From Nesterenkonia natronophila (GTDB lineage: Bacteria; Actinomycetota; Actinomycetes; Actinomycetales; Micrococcaceae): a stretch of 64,000 bases of DNA. Shown piece after piece: positions 46,918 through 56,485 of the stretch. The notes under the pieces were generated by a model that worked only from the letters and a program-made list of their open reading frames with translations, made no database searches and was not told the origin of the DNA. A program made the position numbers and the translations under genes. The stretch is from NCBI RefSeq assembly GCF_003595215.1, contig NZ_QYZP01000001.1:992001-1056000 (forward strand). The letters run 5' to 3'. How positions within the stretch are numbered: the first letter of the stretch is position 1; the number at the start of each line of letters is the position of its first letter.

Positions 46918-48957
46918 ATGAGCTCCGCAGCGGCCGAACTGGCGGATGATGTGTTCATCGTCGCCCGTGATCACCGAGGGGCCACTCTGCGGATCGAGGC
47001 CGTCGTCGCGGCCGCTGCGGTCGGCAAATGGTACGAACGTGTCATCCTGGAGCAGACAGATGGTGCAGTCGAGGCCACCTGCACATGCGCCGACGCTGAT
47101 TGTGTGCACACGCAGGCCGTACTGATCGCCTCAGGGCTTGCCCTTCCTCCCCTGGGGCCCGGCCACCGACGCGCCGTCGCGCCGCCCCAGGTGGAGATTG
47201 GGACCTCAACTACCAGTGGTGACTGGTTTGATCTGGACATCACCGTCAGCATCGAGGGTGAAGAAGTTGACTTCGAGGCCCTCTTCGCAGCGCTTGTGCG
47301 CGACGACTCCATGTTCGTGCTGCCGTCCGGGACGTGGTTCCCCCTCGATTCCCCGGAGCTGGACCAGCTGCGCAGAATCATCGAGGAAGCGCGAGACCTC
47401 AACGATCCGCGCGGCCCGCTGCGGGTGAATCGGTACCAGATAGACCTGTGGGAGGAACTGGGCGAACTGGACCTGGTCTCGGCTCAGCAGCACCGTTGGT
47501 GGGAGGCAGTACACCAGCTCACTCAGGAAGACAGGATGGATGAGCTGCCGCCGCCGTCGGGTCTGCAGGCGCAGATGCGGCATTATCAGCGTTTCGGCTA
47601 CAGCTGGCTGAGCTTTCTCTATGATCATGGGCTCGGCGGAGTCTTGGCCGACGATATGGGGCTGGGCAAGACGCTGCAGACCTTGGCAATGATTCAGCGA
47701 GTGCACGAGCACAGCCCCGATGCTGCCCCGTTTCTTATCATTGCCCCCACCTCAGTGATGTCCAACTGGAGCAGAGAAGCCGCAGAGTTCACGCCTGAGC
47801 TACAGGTGACTGTTATCAGCTCCACCGAGCCCAGACGCGGAAGCGAGCTCGCAGAAGCTGTTTCAGGAGCTGACGTCGTAGTAGTCTCCTATGCACTGTT
47901 CAGGCTCGAATTCGCCTCCTACGACGCCCTCCAATGGTCCGGTCTGGTCCTCGACGAGGCACAGATGATAAAGAACCACACATCTCGTGGGTACCGGGCG
48001 GCACGGAACCTGCGCACGCCCTTCAAACTGGTGGTCACCGGTACCCCGATGGAGAATAACCTGCAGGAGCTCTGGGCGCTCACCTCGATCGCGTGCCCGG
48101 GACTGTTGGGTGGCCGAAAGGAATTTGGGCGTGTGTTCCGCGAACCGATCGAGAAGGACCTCGACACTGCGCAGCTGACCCGGCTGCGCAGTCGGCTGAG
48201 GCCCTTTCTGCTGCGCCGCACCAAGGATCGTGTAGCCGCGGAGCTGCCAGCCAAGCAGGAGCAGGTCCTGGAGTTGGAGCTGGACAGCGAACACCGCCGA
48301 CTCTACGACCGGCGGCTGCAGCGCGAGCGGCAGAAGGTCCTTGGGTTGGTGGACAACCTGACGGTCAATCGGTTTGAGATTTTCCGTTCGCTGACGCGAC
48401 TGCGTCAACTGGCACTGGACGCAGAGCTGATCGGAGAGGGTAAGGCGCCCTCAGCCAAATTGGGCGCACTGGAGACCCTGCTCCAGGAGGCAGTCGGCGA
48501 CGGTCACCAGGTCCTGGTGCTCAGCCAGTTCACACGATTCCTGGACAAAGCGCGGCAGGCGACGGCCTCTGCGGGGATCTCCAGTGCCTACCTCGACGGC
48601 TCAACCTCCGACCGTACGGCAGCAATCGAACAGTTTCGCTCAGGGGAGGTTCCGGTCTTCTTCGTCTCAATGAAGGCAGGAGGATTCGGTCTGAACCTGG
48701 TTGAGGCGGACTACGTAATCCTGCTGGATCCATGGTGGAACCCTGCGGCTGAGGAACAAGCGATTGACCGGGCGCATCGAATTGGACAGACACGGAGCGT
48801 GATGGTCTACCGATTGGTTTCCAAAGACACCATTGAAGCCAAGGTCATGGCCCTCAAGAAATCTAAGGCGGACCTCTTCAACCGAGTCCTCAACGGTTCC
48901 AATCCCGCAGACTCGGGGGAACTGACCGCGGAGGACATCCGCGCCATCATCAGCTAG
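46918..48957 (+). CDS. SNF2-family helicase with SWIM zinc finger (compact form)
   Basis: DEAD/H Swi2/Snf2 ATPase, 679 residues. The N-terminal SWIM-type finger is CTCADADCVHTQ (about 56-67). The SNF2-associated domain (about 95-195; DWFDLDITVSIEGEEVDFEALF) follows, then the ATPase: ADDMGLGKTLQ (Walker A), LDEAQMIKN, VTGTPMENNLQELW, SMKAGGFGLNLVEAD and DRAHRIGQTRSV. Actinobacterial relatives usually carry several hundred more residues between finger and ATPase, so this one is short. Start at ATG 46918 overlaps the stop of a 16-codon frame (46871-46921, ATGA); no Shine-Dalgarno is near, and GTG 46912 is an alternative. Role in DNA or nucleoprotein remodelling is inferred. Confidence 0.85.
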   Translation: MSSAAAELADDVFIVARDHRGATLRIEAVVAAAAVGKWYERVILEQTDGAVEATCTCADADCVHTQAVLIASGLALPPLGPGHRRAVAPPQVEIGTSTTSGDWFDLDITVSIEGEEVDFEALFAALVRDDSMFVLPSGTWFPLDSPELDQLRRIIEEARDLNDPRGPLRVNRYQIDLWEELGELDLVSAQQHRWWEAVHQLTQEDRMDELPPPSGLQAQMRHYQRFGYSWLSFLYDHGLGGVLADDMGLGKTLQTLAMIQRVHEHSPDAAPFLIIAPTSVMSNWSREAAEFTPELQVTVISSTEPRRGSELAEAVSGADVVVVSYALFRLEFASYDALQWSGLVLDEAQMIKNHTSRGYRAARNLRTPFKLVVTGTPMENNLQELWALTSIACPGLLGGRKEFGRVFREPIEKDLDTAQLTRLRSRLRPFLLRRTKDRVAAELPAKQEQVLELELDSEHRRLYDRRLQRERQKVLGLVDNLTVNRFEIFRSLTRLRQLALDAELIGEGKAPSAKLGALETLLQEAVGDGHQVLVLSQFTRFLDKARQATASAGISSAYLDGSTSDRTAAIEQFRSGEVPVFFVSMKAGGFGLNLVEADYVILLDPWWNPAAEEQAIDRAHRIGQTRSVMVYRLVSKDTIEAKVMALKKSKADLFNRVLNGSNPADSGELTAEDIRAIIS

Positions 48958-49055
48958 GTGCCGCCGCGACTGTAACGGTAGGATCAGAGCTGAGGGCATC
49001 ATCAAGCAGGGCGCATTTGGGCCGCTGCAACTCGCGACTTTGATCGAGGAGATCT

Positions 49056-49670
49056 GTGACTGAGGAGAAGGAAGCCTCCCCTGTAGAGACGGGTGAGGGC
49101 GCGCAGCGCAGGGTGCTGGTGGCTGAGGATGAGACGCTGATTCGCCTCGACATCGTCGAGATCCTCACCGGTGCCGGTTACCACGTGGTCGGAGAGGCCG
49201 AAAACGGCGAGAAAGCTGTGGAGTTGGCGCGCCAGCACTCCCCAGACCTGGTAGTGATGGACGTCAAGATGCCGGTGATGGATGGCATCACTGCGGCCAA
49301 GATCATTGCAGATGAGAAGATCGCGCCAGTAGTCATGCTCACCGCCTTCTCTCAGCGGGACCTGGTGGAGTCCGCCCGGGAGGCTGGGGCCATGGCCTAC
49401 GTCGTGAAGCCCTTCGGTGAGAATGACCTCATACCAGCCATAGAAGTTGCCGCCGCGCGGTTTGATGAGTTGCGCGCCCTGGAGAGCGAAGTCTCCACGC
49501 TGGCGGAGAAGTTCGAGGCTCGCAAACTGGTGGAGCGGGCGAAATCACTGCTGATCTCGAAGATGTCTCTGAGCGAGGCCGAGGCGTTCCGCTGGATTCA
49601 GAAGACCTCCATGGACCGTCGCCTCACCATGCGGGAAGTGGCGGAGACCGTGGTTGAGCAGATGAGTTGA
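49056..49670 (+). CDS. pdtaR: ANTAR-domain response regulator (PdtaR-like)
   Basis: RNA-binding two-component regulator. The 204 residues have a receiver domain (about 18-135) with acidic Asp25, phospho-acceptor Asp69 in VVMDVKMP, Thr in MLTAFS and Lys in VVKPFG, then an ANTAR domain (about 140-200; FEARKLVERAKSLLISKMSLSEAEAFRWIQKTSMDRRLTM) that binds tandem-loop RNA and acts by antitermination. GTG start behind GAGGAG. In mycobacteria PdtaR is phosphorylated by PdtaS; no kinase gene is visible here. Confidence 0.93.
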   Translation: MTEEKEASPVETGEGAQRRVLVAEDETLIRLDIVEILTGAGYHVVGEAENGEKAVELARQHSPDLVVMDVKMPVMDGITAAKIIADEKIAPVVMLTAFSQRDLVESAREAGAMAYVVKPFGENDLIPAIEVAAARFDELRALESEVSTLAEKFEARKLVERAKSLLISKMSLSEAEAFRWIQKTSMDRRLTMREVAETVVEQMS

Positions 49671-49725
49671 TTCGACCGGCACGAGAGTCACTCGTGCTGC
49701 GGATCAACTCGTGTAGTCGTCCCTC

Positions 49726-50154
49726 ATGCCAGTTCGCCATGTGTTTGTCACCCTCATCGTCATTACGCTGTGGGGCGCGAACTTCATCGCGATACATTTT
49801 TCGCTCGAGCAGTTCCCCCGCTGTTTCAGGTGGCGCTGCGTTTCCTACTGATGGCTCTGCCTGTACTGCTGTTCATCCCCCTCCGAAGGTGAAGTGGCGT
49901 TGGCTGCTCGGATACGGCCTCGGATTCGGCACTCTTCAGTTCTTCGGCCTCTACCTGGGGATGGCTGCTGGATTCCTGGAACCGTCGCGCCGTTCTCCAT
50001 GCTGGTGCCGGTCGTAGGCATTCTGCTGGCCTGGCTGGTACTGGGGGAGACTCCCGCACTCGGTGAGATCTTGGGTGGCATGCTCGTACTGGCTGGTGTG
50101 TTCTGGGCCAACGGGCGTCCCCTCCGGCTCCCTCCTGCCCGACCGGCCCCGTAG
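49726..50154 (+). pseudogene. Decayed EamA/DMT-family transporter
   Basis: Fragments of one protein lie in successive frames. From ATG 49726 comes MPVRHVFVTLIVITLWGANFIAIHFSLEQFP; after a frame shift, ALRFLLMALPVLLFIPL; after another, VKWRWLLGYGLGFGTLQFFGLYLGMAAG; then, after loss of roughly 150 residues, [40 protein letters not shown] to the stop at 50154. The order and motifs ([22 protein letters not shown]) are those of ten-helix EamA permeases. At least two frameshifts and a large deletion make it nonfunctional. Confidence 0.85.
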
Positions 50155-50266
50155 CCGCCACGCGGTGGTCTTCAGGTCGAGGTCAGCGAGCCGCAGACCA
50201 GGAGACCGGTTCCCACGTTGTGAGACGTACCGGGGGAGCTGTGAGTCGATCAAGGGGAGGCGTAAT

Positions 50267-52042
50267 ATGGCACACATGCCTGAACCCGTAGATCACAACA
50301 CTGCTGAAGCCTCCGTCCCTGCCCCTCCTACGCCGGTCACCGGGCCGAGCAGCCTGGAGAAGCCGCGTTCCTGGCAGGTCACGGACGGCTATACTCGCGC
50401 ACCAGCCAGGGGCATGCTCCGAGCGGTGGGTATGGGGGACGACGACTTCACCAAAGCTCAGATCGGTATTGCCAGCTCCTGGAATGAGATCACACCGTGC
50501 AACCTCTCCCTGGATCGCCTGGCGAAGTCTTCTAAGGAGGGCGTGCACGCCGGCGGCGGCTACCCCATGGAGTTCGGCACGATCAGCGTCTCCGACGGAA
50601 TCTCGATGGGGCACGAGGGAATGCACTACTCCCTGGTCTCCCGCGAGGTGATCGCTGACTCCGTGGAGACTGTTATGCAGGCGGAGCGCCTCGACGGCTC
50701 AGTGCTGCTGGCTGGCTGTGACAAATCGCTGCCGGGAATGCTCATGGCAGCAGCCCGGCTGGACCTCGCAAGTGTGTTCCTCTACGCCGGGTCTATCATG
50801 CCCGGAGTTGCGCGCTTCAAAGACGGCACGGAGCGGGAGGTTACCCTCATTGATGCCTTTGAGGGCGTCGGGGCTTGTGCGCGGGGGACCATCACCGAAG
50901 AGGACCTGGACGTCATCGAACGTGCCATTTGCCCTGGCGAAGGGGCGTGCGGAGGGATGTACACCGCCAACACCATGGCATGCATCGGAGAAGCTCTGGG
51001 CCTGTCCCTCCCCGGATCCGCCGCTCCTCCCAGCGCAGACCGCCGCCGCGACTACTACGCCCACAAGTCAGGCCAAGCCGTCGTGGAGATGCTGCGCAAG
51101 GGAATCACCACCCGCGACATCCTCACCCGTGAGGCCTTCGAAAACGCCATCGCCGTCACGATGGCCTTCGGCGGCTCCACAAACGCCGTGCTGCACCTGC
51201 TCGCCATTGCCCGCGAGGCAGGCGTGGACCTGCAGCTGGAAGACTTCAACCGGATTGGTGACAAGGTGCCGCATCTTGGTGACCTCAAACCTTTCGGCCA
51301 GCACGTCATGGTGGACGTGGACCGAGTCGGCGGCGTACCGGTGGTGATGCGCGCGCTGCTGGATGCTGGTCTGCTCCACGGAGACTGCCTGACCGTGACC
51401 GGAAAGACGGTGGCTGAGAACCTCGCCGAGATCAGCCCCCCGGATGTCGACGGAAAGATCATTCGGACCCTGGACAACCCCCTCCACCACAACGGCGGAA
51501 TTGCCGTGCTGCGCGGCAGCCTGGCACCCGAAGGGGCAGTCGTAAAGTCTGCCGGCTTCGACGCTGAAGTCTTCGAAGGGACAGCCCGCGTATTCGAACG
51601 GGAGCAGCAGGCGCTCAAAGCTCTCGAGGAGGGCCAGATTCAGGCTGGGGACGTCGTCGTCATCCGCTATGAAGGCCCCAAAGGTGGGCCTGGGATGCGC
51701 GAGATGCTGGCGATCACCGGTGCCATCAAGGGCGCTGGCCTCGGCAAGGACGTGCTGTTGATCACCGACGGCCGTTTCTCCGGCGGCACGACCGGACTGT
51801 GCATCGGACACATCGCGCCGGAGGCCGTCGACGCCGGCCCCATCGCTTTCATCGCCGATGGCGACGCGATCCGCGTGGACATCGCCGGACGAACCATCGA
51901 CCTTCAGGTCAATGAGCAGGAGATGCAGAACCGTCGCTCCAGCCCGGACTGGCAGCCGCTGCCTCCCTACGTGACTACGGGCGTGTTGGGCAAGTACGCC
52001 AAGCTGGTCCATTCAGCTGCTGAAGGCGCATACTGCGGCTAG
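50267..52042 (+). CDS. ilvD: IlvD, dihydroxyacid dehydratase
   Basis: Fe-S dehydratase of the valine/isoleucine/leucine pathway. The 591 residues include [27 protein letters not shown] and [13 protein letters not shown] (cluster cysteines), and [22 protein letters not shown] at the C-terminal active-site region. Start is the ATG with AGGGGAGG seven bases upstream; the frame continues upstream only as the shadow of the eamA remnant. A 12-bp palindrome GCGGCTAGCCGC covers the stop. It is normally near ilvB in relatives; here the ABC/amidase island separates them. Confidence 0.96.
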   Translation: MAHMPEPVDHNTAEASVPAPPTPVTGPSSLEKPRSWQVTDGYTRAPARGMLRAVGMGDDDFTKAQIGIASSWNEITPCNLSLDRLAKSSKEGVHAGGGYPMEFGTISVSDGISMGHEGMHYSLVSREVIADSVETVMQAERLDGSVLLAGCDKSLPGMLMAAARLDLASVFLYAGSIMPGVARFKDGTEREVTLIDAFEGVGACARGTITEEDLDVIERAICPGEGACGGMYTANTMACIGEALGLSLPGSAAPPSADRRRDYYAHKSGQAVVEMLRKGITTRDILTREAFENAIAVTMAFGGSTNAVLHLLAIAREAGVDLQLEDFNRIGDKVPHLGDLKPFGQHVMVDVDRVGGVPVVMRALLDAGLLHGDCLTVTGKTVAENLAEISPPDVDGKIIRTLDNPLHHNGGIAVLRGSLAPEGAVVKSAGFDAEVFEGTARVFEREQQALKALEEGQIQAGDVVVIRYEGPKGGPGMREMLAITGAIKGAGLGKDVLLITDGRFSGGTTGLCIGHIAPEAVDAGPIAFIADGDAIRVDIAGRTIDLQVNEQEMQNRRSSPDWQPLPPYVTTGVLGKYAKLVHSAAEGAYCG

Positions 52043-52062
52043 CCGCTCTCCAGTGGGGCTTA

Positions 52063-52842
52063 CTAGCCGACCAAGGGTGAGAGCGCCTGCAGCTCCAGGT
52101 CGGTGAGTCGGTCCTTGTAGAACCTGTAGATGTTCTCAGTGGCAGTCCGTCGCGCCCCGGCAGCGTCGCCGGCCTGGATGCGCTCCGTGAGTGTCGTCGC
52201 ATCTTCTGCCGAACAGCGAAGCCGGGCCTCCAGGGCCGGAGCCTCAGTCTCTTCCCCCAAGCGTTGTCGAGCAATTGTGGTGAGCGCTTCATCCACGGCT
52301 TGACCGGTGGCCTGGAGGAGTTGGTTGCCGGAGGCGGCGCGGATAGCTGAGTGGAACTTCGAGAGCAGCTCTCCGAACTCTTCGGCGATGTCCGCTGTGG
52401 TCTCCGCGGTCGCGGCCCGGTGGGCCAGGTCGGTGAGATCCGCCGCGCGTGCGGTGATCTGTCGCTTCGCTTCGTCGTCGTCGGCCGCTGCCGCCAACAA
52501 CGAGGCTTGGCCCTCAAGGAGGAGGCGGAACTGGATCAGTTCGGACCGCGTGGTGCCCTGCTGATGTGTCATGCGCACTAACGGACGTTCCAGAGCCTGC
52601 GGCGTGAAAGGCAGCACCTCGGCACCGCGAGGATCCCCTGCGCGAGTATTGACGACACCGGTAGCGTGCAGCACGCGCATGGCTTCGCGCACGGTCGGCC
52701 GTGAAACGGAGAAGGTCTCCATCAGCTTTCGCTCTCCGGGCAGCCGATCCCCAGGGTGCAGCCGGCCCTCCCGGATGCCCGCCTCGATCTGATCGACGAT
52801 TATTTCGTAGGAGTTCATCTTCTTGACTGGTTCGAATCGCAT
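52063..52842 (-). CDS. GntR-family regulator, FadR subfamily
   Basis: 259 residues. Winged helix-turn-helix (about 10-78; GDRLPGERKLMETFSVSRPTVREAMRVLHATGVV), then an all-helical FCD ligand-binding domain (about 100-235; EFGELLSKFHSAIRAASGN). FadR-type regulators usually bind carboxylates. The ATG follows the stop of the ABC ATPase gene without a gap, so the regulator is last in the operon it probably controls. Two matching palindromes, at 59543-59563 and 61892-61906, fit the GTC-N-GAC core preferred by this subfamily and are its likely sites. Ligand unknown. Confidence 0.88.
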   Translation of the reverse strand: MRFEPVKKMNSYEIIVDQIEAGIREGRLHPGDRLPGERKLMETFSVSRPTVREAMRVLHATGVVNTRAGDPRGAEVLPFTPQALERPLVRMTHQQGTTRSELIQFRLLLEGQASLLAAAADDDEAKRQITARAADLTDLAHRAATAETTADIAEEFGELLSKFHSAIRAASGNQLLQATGQAVDEALTTIARQRLGEETEAPALEARLRCSAEDATTLTERIQAGDAAGARRTATENIYRFYKDRLTDLELQALSPLVG

Positions 52843-54639
52843 CTATGGGGCTCCCTCTCGGACGTGGGGGATCGCGGCGACCAGTTCGGCGGTGTAGGGA
52901 TGATCGGGGGACGCCATCACAGAGTCAGCCGGCCCGCACTCCACGATGCGACCCCCTTTCATCACGGCCACGACGTCACAGCTGTGACGCACCACGTTCA
53001 AGTCGTGGGAGACGAAGACTAACGTCAGCTGGTACTCCTTGACCAGATCATCGAGCAGGTTGAGTACCTGCGCTCGTACTGAGACGTCAAGTGCGGAGAC
53101 TGCCTCATCAGCTATCAGAATCTGGGGTCGGGTGGCGAGCGCTCGCGCGATGGCGATGCGCTGACGCTGGCCTCCGGAGAATTCGTGCGGATACTTTCCG
53201 GCAGCGCTGATCGGCAGGCCCACTTGTTCCAGCAGCTCCTCTACCCGGAATCGGCGCTCTTGGCGGCTTGCTCGGTGTATTGGTTCAGCGATGATGTCCG
53301 TCACGCTCATCCTGGGGTCCAGCGAGCCCATCGGGTCCTGGAACACAAGCTGCATCGAGTCTCGGAGCCAACGAAGATGCCGCTCCGATCGCCCGACGAT
53401 GGAGTTGCCCGCCACCTCGATACGCCCGGAGGTCGGTTGGTCAAGGGCGGTAAGGAGTCGCAGCAGCGTCGATTTGCCGCACCCTGACTCTCCGACGATG
53501 CCGAACCGCTGTCCGCGGGCGACATCGAATGAGACACCACGGAGGGCCTGGACGGTGCGGCTCTTGCCGAAAACCCGATTCTTGCCGTAGGTGCGGGTAA
53601 GATCGCGGACCCTGATGGCAGGAGAGTCAACAGTGTTGAACACTGCGGGGGCGCTCTCGGCGCACAGGGTGAGATGTTCGATCTCAGGCTGAGGCTCGGC
53701 AGGCACAGAGGCGGAAACGACGGGAAGTCCAGCGGCAGCGTCGGAATGGTCTGGGGGACTGTGCTCGAAGTCTTTGGGGGTGTCAAGGGTCAGGAGCCGG
53801 CCAGTGGTGGGGTGCGTCTCCAAGCTGGAGGCCGCGATCAGAGCCCGTGTGTAGGGATGCTCGGGAGCGGTGAAGACACGGTGGATTGAACCACTTTCGA
53901 CTATTCGACCGTGCCGCATGATGATGACGCGATCGCACACCTCTGAGACGACCCCGAGATCATGGGTGATGAACAGCAGTGAGGATCCAGCGTGCTGGAC
54001 CTGATGGACCATGAGGTTCAGAACCCGTTTCTGAACGGTCACGTCGAGTGCCGTAGTGGGCTCATCTGCTAGCAGGAGGTCAGGCCCGTTCGCCATGGCC
54101 ATTGCGAGCATGACGCGTTGCCGCTGACCGCCGGACATCTGGTGGGGGTAAACAGTCGCTGTGCGGGCGGGATCGGGAATCTGGACTGAGGACAGCAGCT
54201 CATCGACCTTGTCTCGAACATTCGGGGTCTTGGGCCGATGGATCCGGATCACCTCCGAAAGCTGATCTCCGACTTTCATCAGTGGGTTCAGCGCGGTCAT
54301 GGGTTCTTGGAAGACCATGGAGAGGCGGTCGCCGCGAATCCGTGCGAGCTCGTTCTCGTCGGCGGTCAGCAGGTCAAGTCCCTCCGGCTCGCTTCCGGCC
54401 GTGGTCGCGGCTGTGGGCACGCTTCCGAACGTAATGCGCCCTGTGGCGCTGAGGCCACGGTCGAGCAGCCCGATGACCGAAAGACAGGTCAGCGACTTGC
54501 CGGAGCCCGATTCACCAATGAGTCCCACACGCTCGCCGCGGCGGATTTCAAAGTTGATGCCGTGAACCAGCTCCTCGCTGCCGGCGCTGACTGTGAGGTT
54601 CTCCACACTGAGCAGGGGCTCTGCAGAATCAGTTCTCAA
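52843..54639 (-). CDS. Two-domain peptide-type ABC transporter ATPase (DppD-DppF fusion)
   Basis: 598 residues with two complete ABC modules that energise the permeases upstream. First: IGESGSGKS, MSGGQRQRVMLAMAMA, LLADEPTTALDVT (to about 265). Second, after a linker: VGESGCGKS, FSGGQRQRIAIARALA, LIADEAVSALDVS (about 320-598). Each has an oligopeptide-type C-terminal region. The TTG start overlaps the permease stop by four bases (TTGA). The frame remains open upstream, but that arginine/alanine-rich part is the shadow of the permease gene. Substrate class is peptide, nickel or other small solutes; context suggests an amide or carboxylate. Confidence 0.88.
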   Translation of the reverse strand: MRTDSAEPLLSVENLTVSAGSEELVHGINFEIRRGERVGLIGESGSGKSLTCLSVIGLLDRGLSATGRITFGSVPTAATTAGSEPEGLDLLTADENELARIRGDRLSMVFQEPMTALNPLMKVGDQLSEVIRIHRPKTPNVRDKVDELLSSVQIPDPARTATVYPHQMSGGQRQRVMLAMAMANGPDLLLADEPTTALDVTVQKRVLNLMVHQVQHAGSSLLFITHDLGVVSEVCDRVIIMRHGRIVESGSIHRVFTAPEHPYTRALIAASSLETHPTTGRLLTLDTPKDFEHSPPDHSDAAAGLPVVSASVPAEPQPEIEHLTLCAESAPAVFNTVDSPAIRVRDLTRTYGKNRVFGKSRTVQALRGVSFDVARGQRFGIVGESGCGKSTLLRLLTALDQPTSGRIEVAGNSIVGRSERHLRWLRDSMQLVFQDPMGSLDPRMSVTDIIAEPIHRASRQERRFRVEELLEQVGLPISAAGKYPHEFSGGQRQRIAIARALATRPQILIADEAVSALDVSVRAQVLNLLDDLVKEYQLTLVFVSHDLNVVRHSCDVVAVMKGGRIVECGPADSVMASPDHPYTAELVAAIPHVREGAP

Positions 54640-55523
54640 CGCGTCACGTCCATTCTGGGGTCGAACCGGTCTCGAAGGCCGTCGCCTAGCAGGTTGAATC
54701 CCAACACTGCGACAGCGACAGCCATGCCGGGCCAGAGGATAGTCAGCGGTGCAATCTGCAGCACGGACTGACCGTCCTGGAGCATGCGACCCCATGAGGC
54801 AGCGGGCGGGGGAGTGCCCAGCCCCAGGAAACTCAGCGCAGCCTCGGCAAGGATCGCGATGGCAAAGCCGACACTGGCCTGCACGATGAGGATTCCGCGA
54901 ATGTTCGGCAGCACGTGCCGCACGGCCAGGTACAGCGGACCGCGCCCGGCAGCGCGCGCGGCGAGGGAGTACTCCCGGCTCAGCACCTGCAGCGTGCCGG
55001 AACGGACCACGCGAGCCACGCCGGGCGCAAGCCCCAGTCCGAGAGCGGTGACCGCGGTGAGTGTGCTGGGCCCGAACACCGCAGCCAGGACTATGGCCAG
55101 CAGAAGAGCAGGAAAAGCCTGCAGAATGTCGTTTCCGCGCATCAGCCACATTCCCGCCCCGCGGTCCGTCATGGCGGCAACTATTCCGATGGGTACGCCG
55201 ATGGTGAAGCCCACCGCGACGGTTCCCAATCCCACCATGAGCGGCACCCGGGAACCAGCAAGCACCATGGAGGCAATGTCGCGCCCCAAACCATCAGTGC
55301 CGAGCCAATGGGTGGCACTGGGACTGGCGAGTCGGTTGACCGCGTCAGTGGCAGTCGGATCCTGCGGAGTCCACATCAGAGACACTATGGCCATGACAAG
55401 CACCAAGGAGACCAGGGTGCCTCCCGCGATGACTAGCGGCGTCCCGCCTCGGCGACGAACATGCTGGCCATTCGTCAGGGGTGGTCGTGACGTAGTCACG
55501 GAGGCTGCGCGGTCGTTACTCAT
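54636..55523 (-). CDS. ABC transporter permease, DppC type
   Basis: 295 residues. Hydrophilic N-terminus, one helix (about 30-52), an extracellular segment with SATHWLGTDGLGRDIASMVLAGSR, then the five-helix BPD permease core with the EAA-like loop AARAAGRGPLYLAVRHVLPNI and a C-terminal LSFLGLGTPPPAASWGRML, typical of DppC/OppC. ATG 55523 overlaps the dppB-type stop by four bases. Confidence 0.9.
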   Translation of the reverse strand: MSNDRAASVTTSRPPLTNGQHVRRRGGTPLVIAGGTLVSLVLVMAIVSLMWTPQDPTATDAVNRLASPSATHWLGTDGLGRDIASMVLAGSRVPLMVGLGTVAVGFTIGVPIGIVAAMTDRGAGMWLMRGNDILQAFPALLLAIVLAAVFGPSTLTAVTALGLGLAPGVARVVRSGTLQVLSREYSLAARAAGRGPLYLAVRHVLPNIRGILIVQASVGFAIAILAEAALSFLGLGTPPPAASWGRMLQDGQSVLQIAPLTILWPGMAVAVAVLGFNLLGDGLRDRFDPRMDVTR

Positions 55524-56464
55524 GAGGCGATCCTGAGTCGGGGGTCGATGACGGGGCGCAGCAGGTCGACAAGCAGGTTCACCAGCAGAACGAGGATGAC
55601 AACGCACATGACGATTGACTGAATCATGATCAGGTCACGATTGGCGACGGCACGAATCAGGGTGGACCCCAGCCCTGGGATCACGAAGACCGTCTCAATG
55701 ACGACGGCGCCGATGATGAGGTTGGCGAACTCGATGCTGGTCACAGTCACCACCGGTACCAGCGCGTTGCGAAGCCCGTGACGCACCAGTGCCGCCCCGG
55801 GCTTCAGCCCCTTAGCCCGAGCCGTGCGCATGAAGTCCTCACGCATGACCTCCAGCACGGCGGCGCGGGTGTACCGAGCAAGGATGGCGCCGTTGACGAG
55901 CCCCAAGGCGAGGGCTGGCAGTGCAATATGACGGAGGAAGTCCACTCCCGCCACAGGTGGCTGCCACCCTCCCGAGGGCAGCCATCCCAGGGCGACCGAG
56001 AAGACCGCTATCAGCAGCAGCCCAGCCAGGAAGTTCGGTATTGAGATGCCCAGCTGGCTCAGCCCCGAAAAGAGGGTGCCGTCGGGCCGGTGGTGCCGAA
56101 CTGCGGCCAGGATTCCCAGGGGAAGGGCAATGAGGACCGCGACTCCGATGCCGCCGAGCACCAGCAGCAGCGTGACTTGAAGTGCATCGAGAACCTGAGG
56201 TCCCACCGGGGACCTGGAGGCGTAGGAAACCCCCATGTCCCCGGTGAAGAACCCCGTGATCCACTCCAGGTAGCGCACCGGAAGTGGTCGGTCGACGCCG
56301 AGCTGCTCGCGCAGCGCTTGGACCTGCTCTTCGCTTGCCTGGAGCCCCAATTGGGCCCGCGCCGGGTCACCAGGCAGTACGCCGAGCAGAAAGAAAACCA
56401 CGAGCGACGCGACAAAGACCGTCAGGGCGAAGACACCCACCCGGCGAAGCGCGTTCAGCAGCAC
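55520..56464 (-). CDS. ABC transporter permease, DppB type
   Basis: 314 residues with six helices: N-terminal LRRVGVFALTVFVASLVVFFLLGVLPGDPA, the family motif LGVDRPLPVRYLEW, an EAA loop RTARAKGLKPGAALVRHGLRNA, and the IETVFVIPGLGSTLIRAVANRDL segment. GTG start behind GAGGAG. It forms the transmembrane pair with the DppC-type protein. Confidence 0.9.
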   Translation of the reverse strand: MLLNALRRVGVFALTVFVASLVVFFLLGVLPGDPARAQLGLQASEEQVQALREQLGVDRPLPVRYLEWITGFFTGDMGVSYASRSPVGPQVLDALQVTLLLVLGGIGVAVLIALPLGILAAVRHHRPDGTLFSGLSQLGISIPNFLAGLLLIAVFSVALGWLPSGGWQPPVAGVDFLRHIALPALALGLVNGAILARYTRAAVLEVMREDFMRTARAKGLKPGAALVRHGLRNALVPVVTVTSIEFANLIIGAVVIETVFVIPGLGSTLIRAVANRDLIMIQSIVMCVVILVLLVNLLVDLLRPVIDPRLRIAS

Positions 56465-56485
56465 GACTCTCCTCAGCGGACCGAA

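Noticed and set aside
50063..50266. N-terminal extension of ilvD from base 50063
   Set aside because: It translates the eamA remnant in the wrong phase; the ATG at 50267 has a strong ribosome site and the normal IlvD start.
52035..52046. Palindrome GCGGCTAGCCGC at the ilvD stop as a terminator or operator
   Set aside because: No T-run on either side and it is mostly within codons; chance symmetry in GC-rich DNA is enough to explain it.
52843..55149. Longer version of the ABC ATPase with a 170-residue N-terminal extension
   Set aside because: The extension is the out-of-frame image of the permease gene; the TTG at 54639 with a 4-bp overlap gives a normal two-domain protein.
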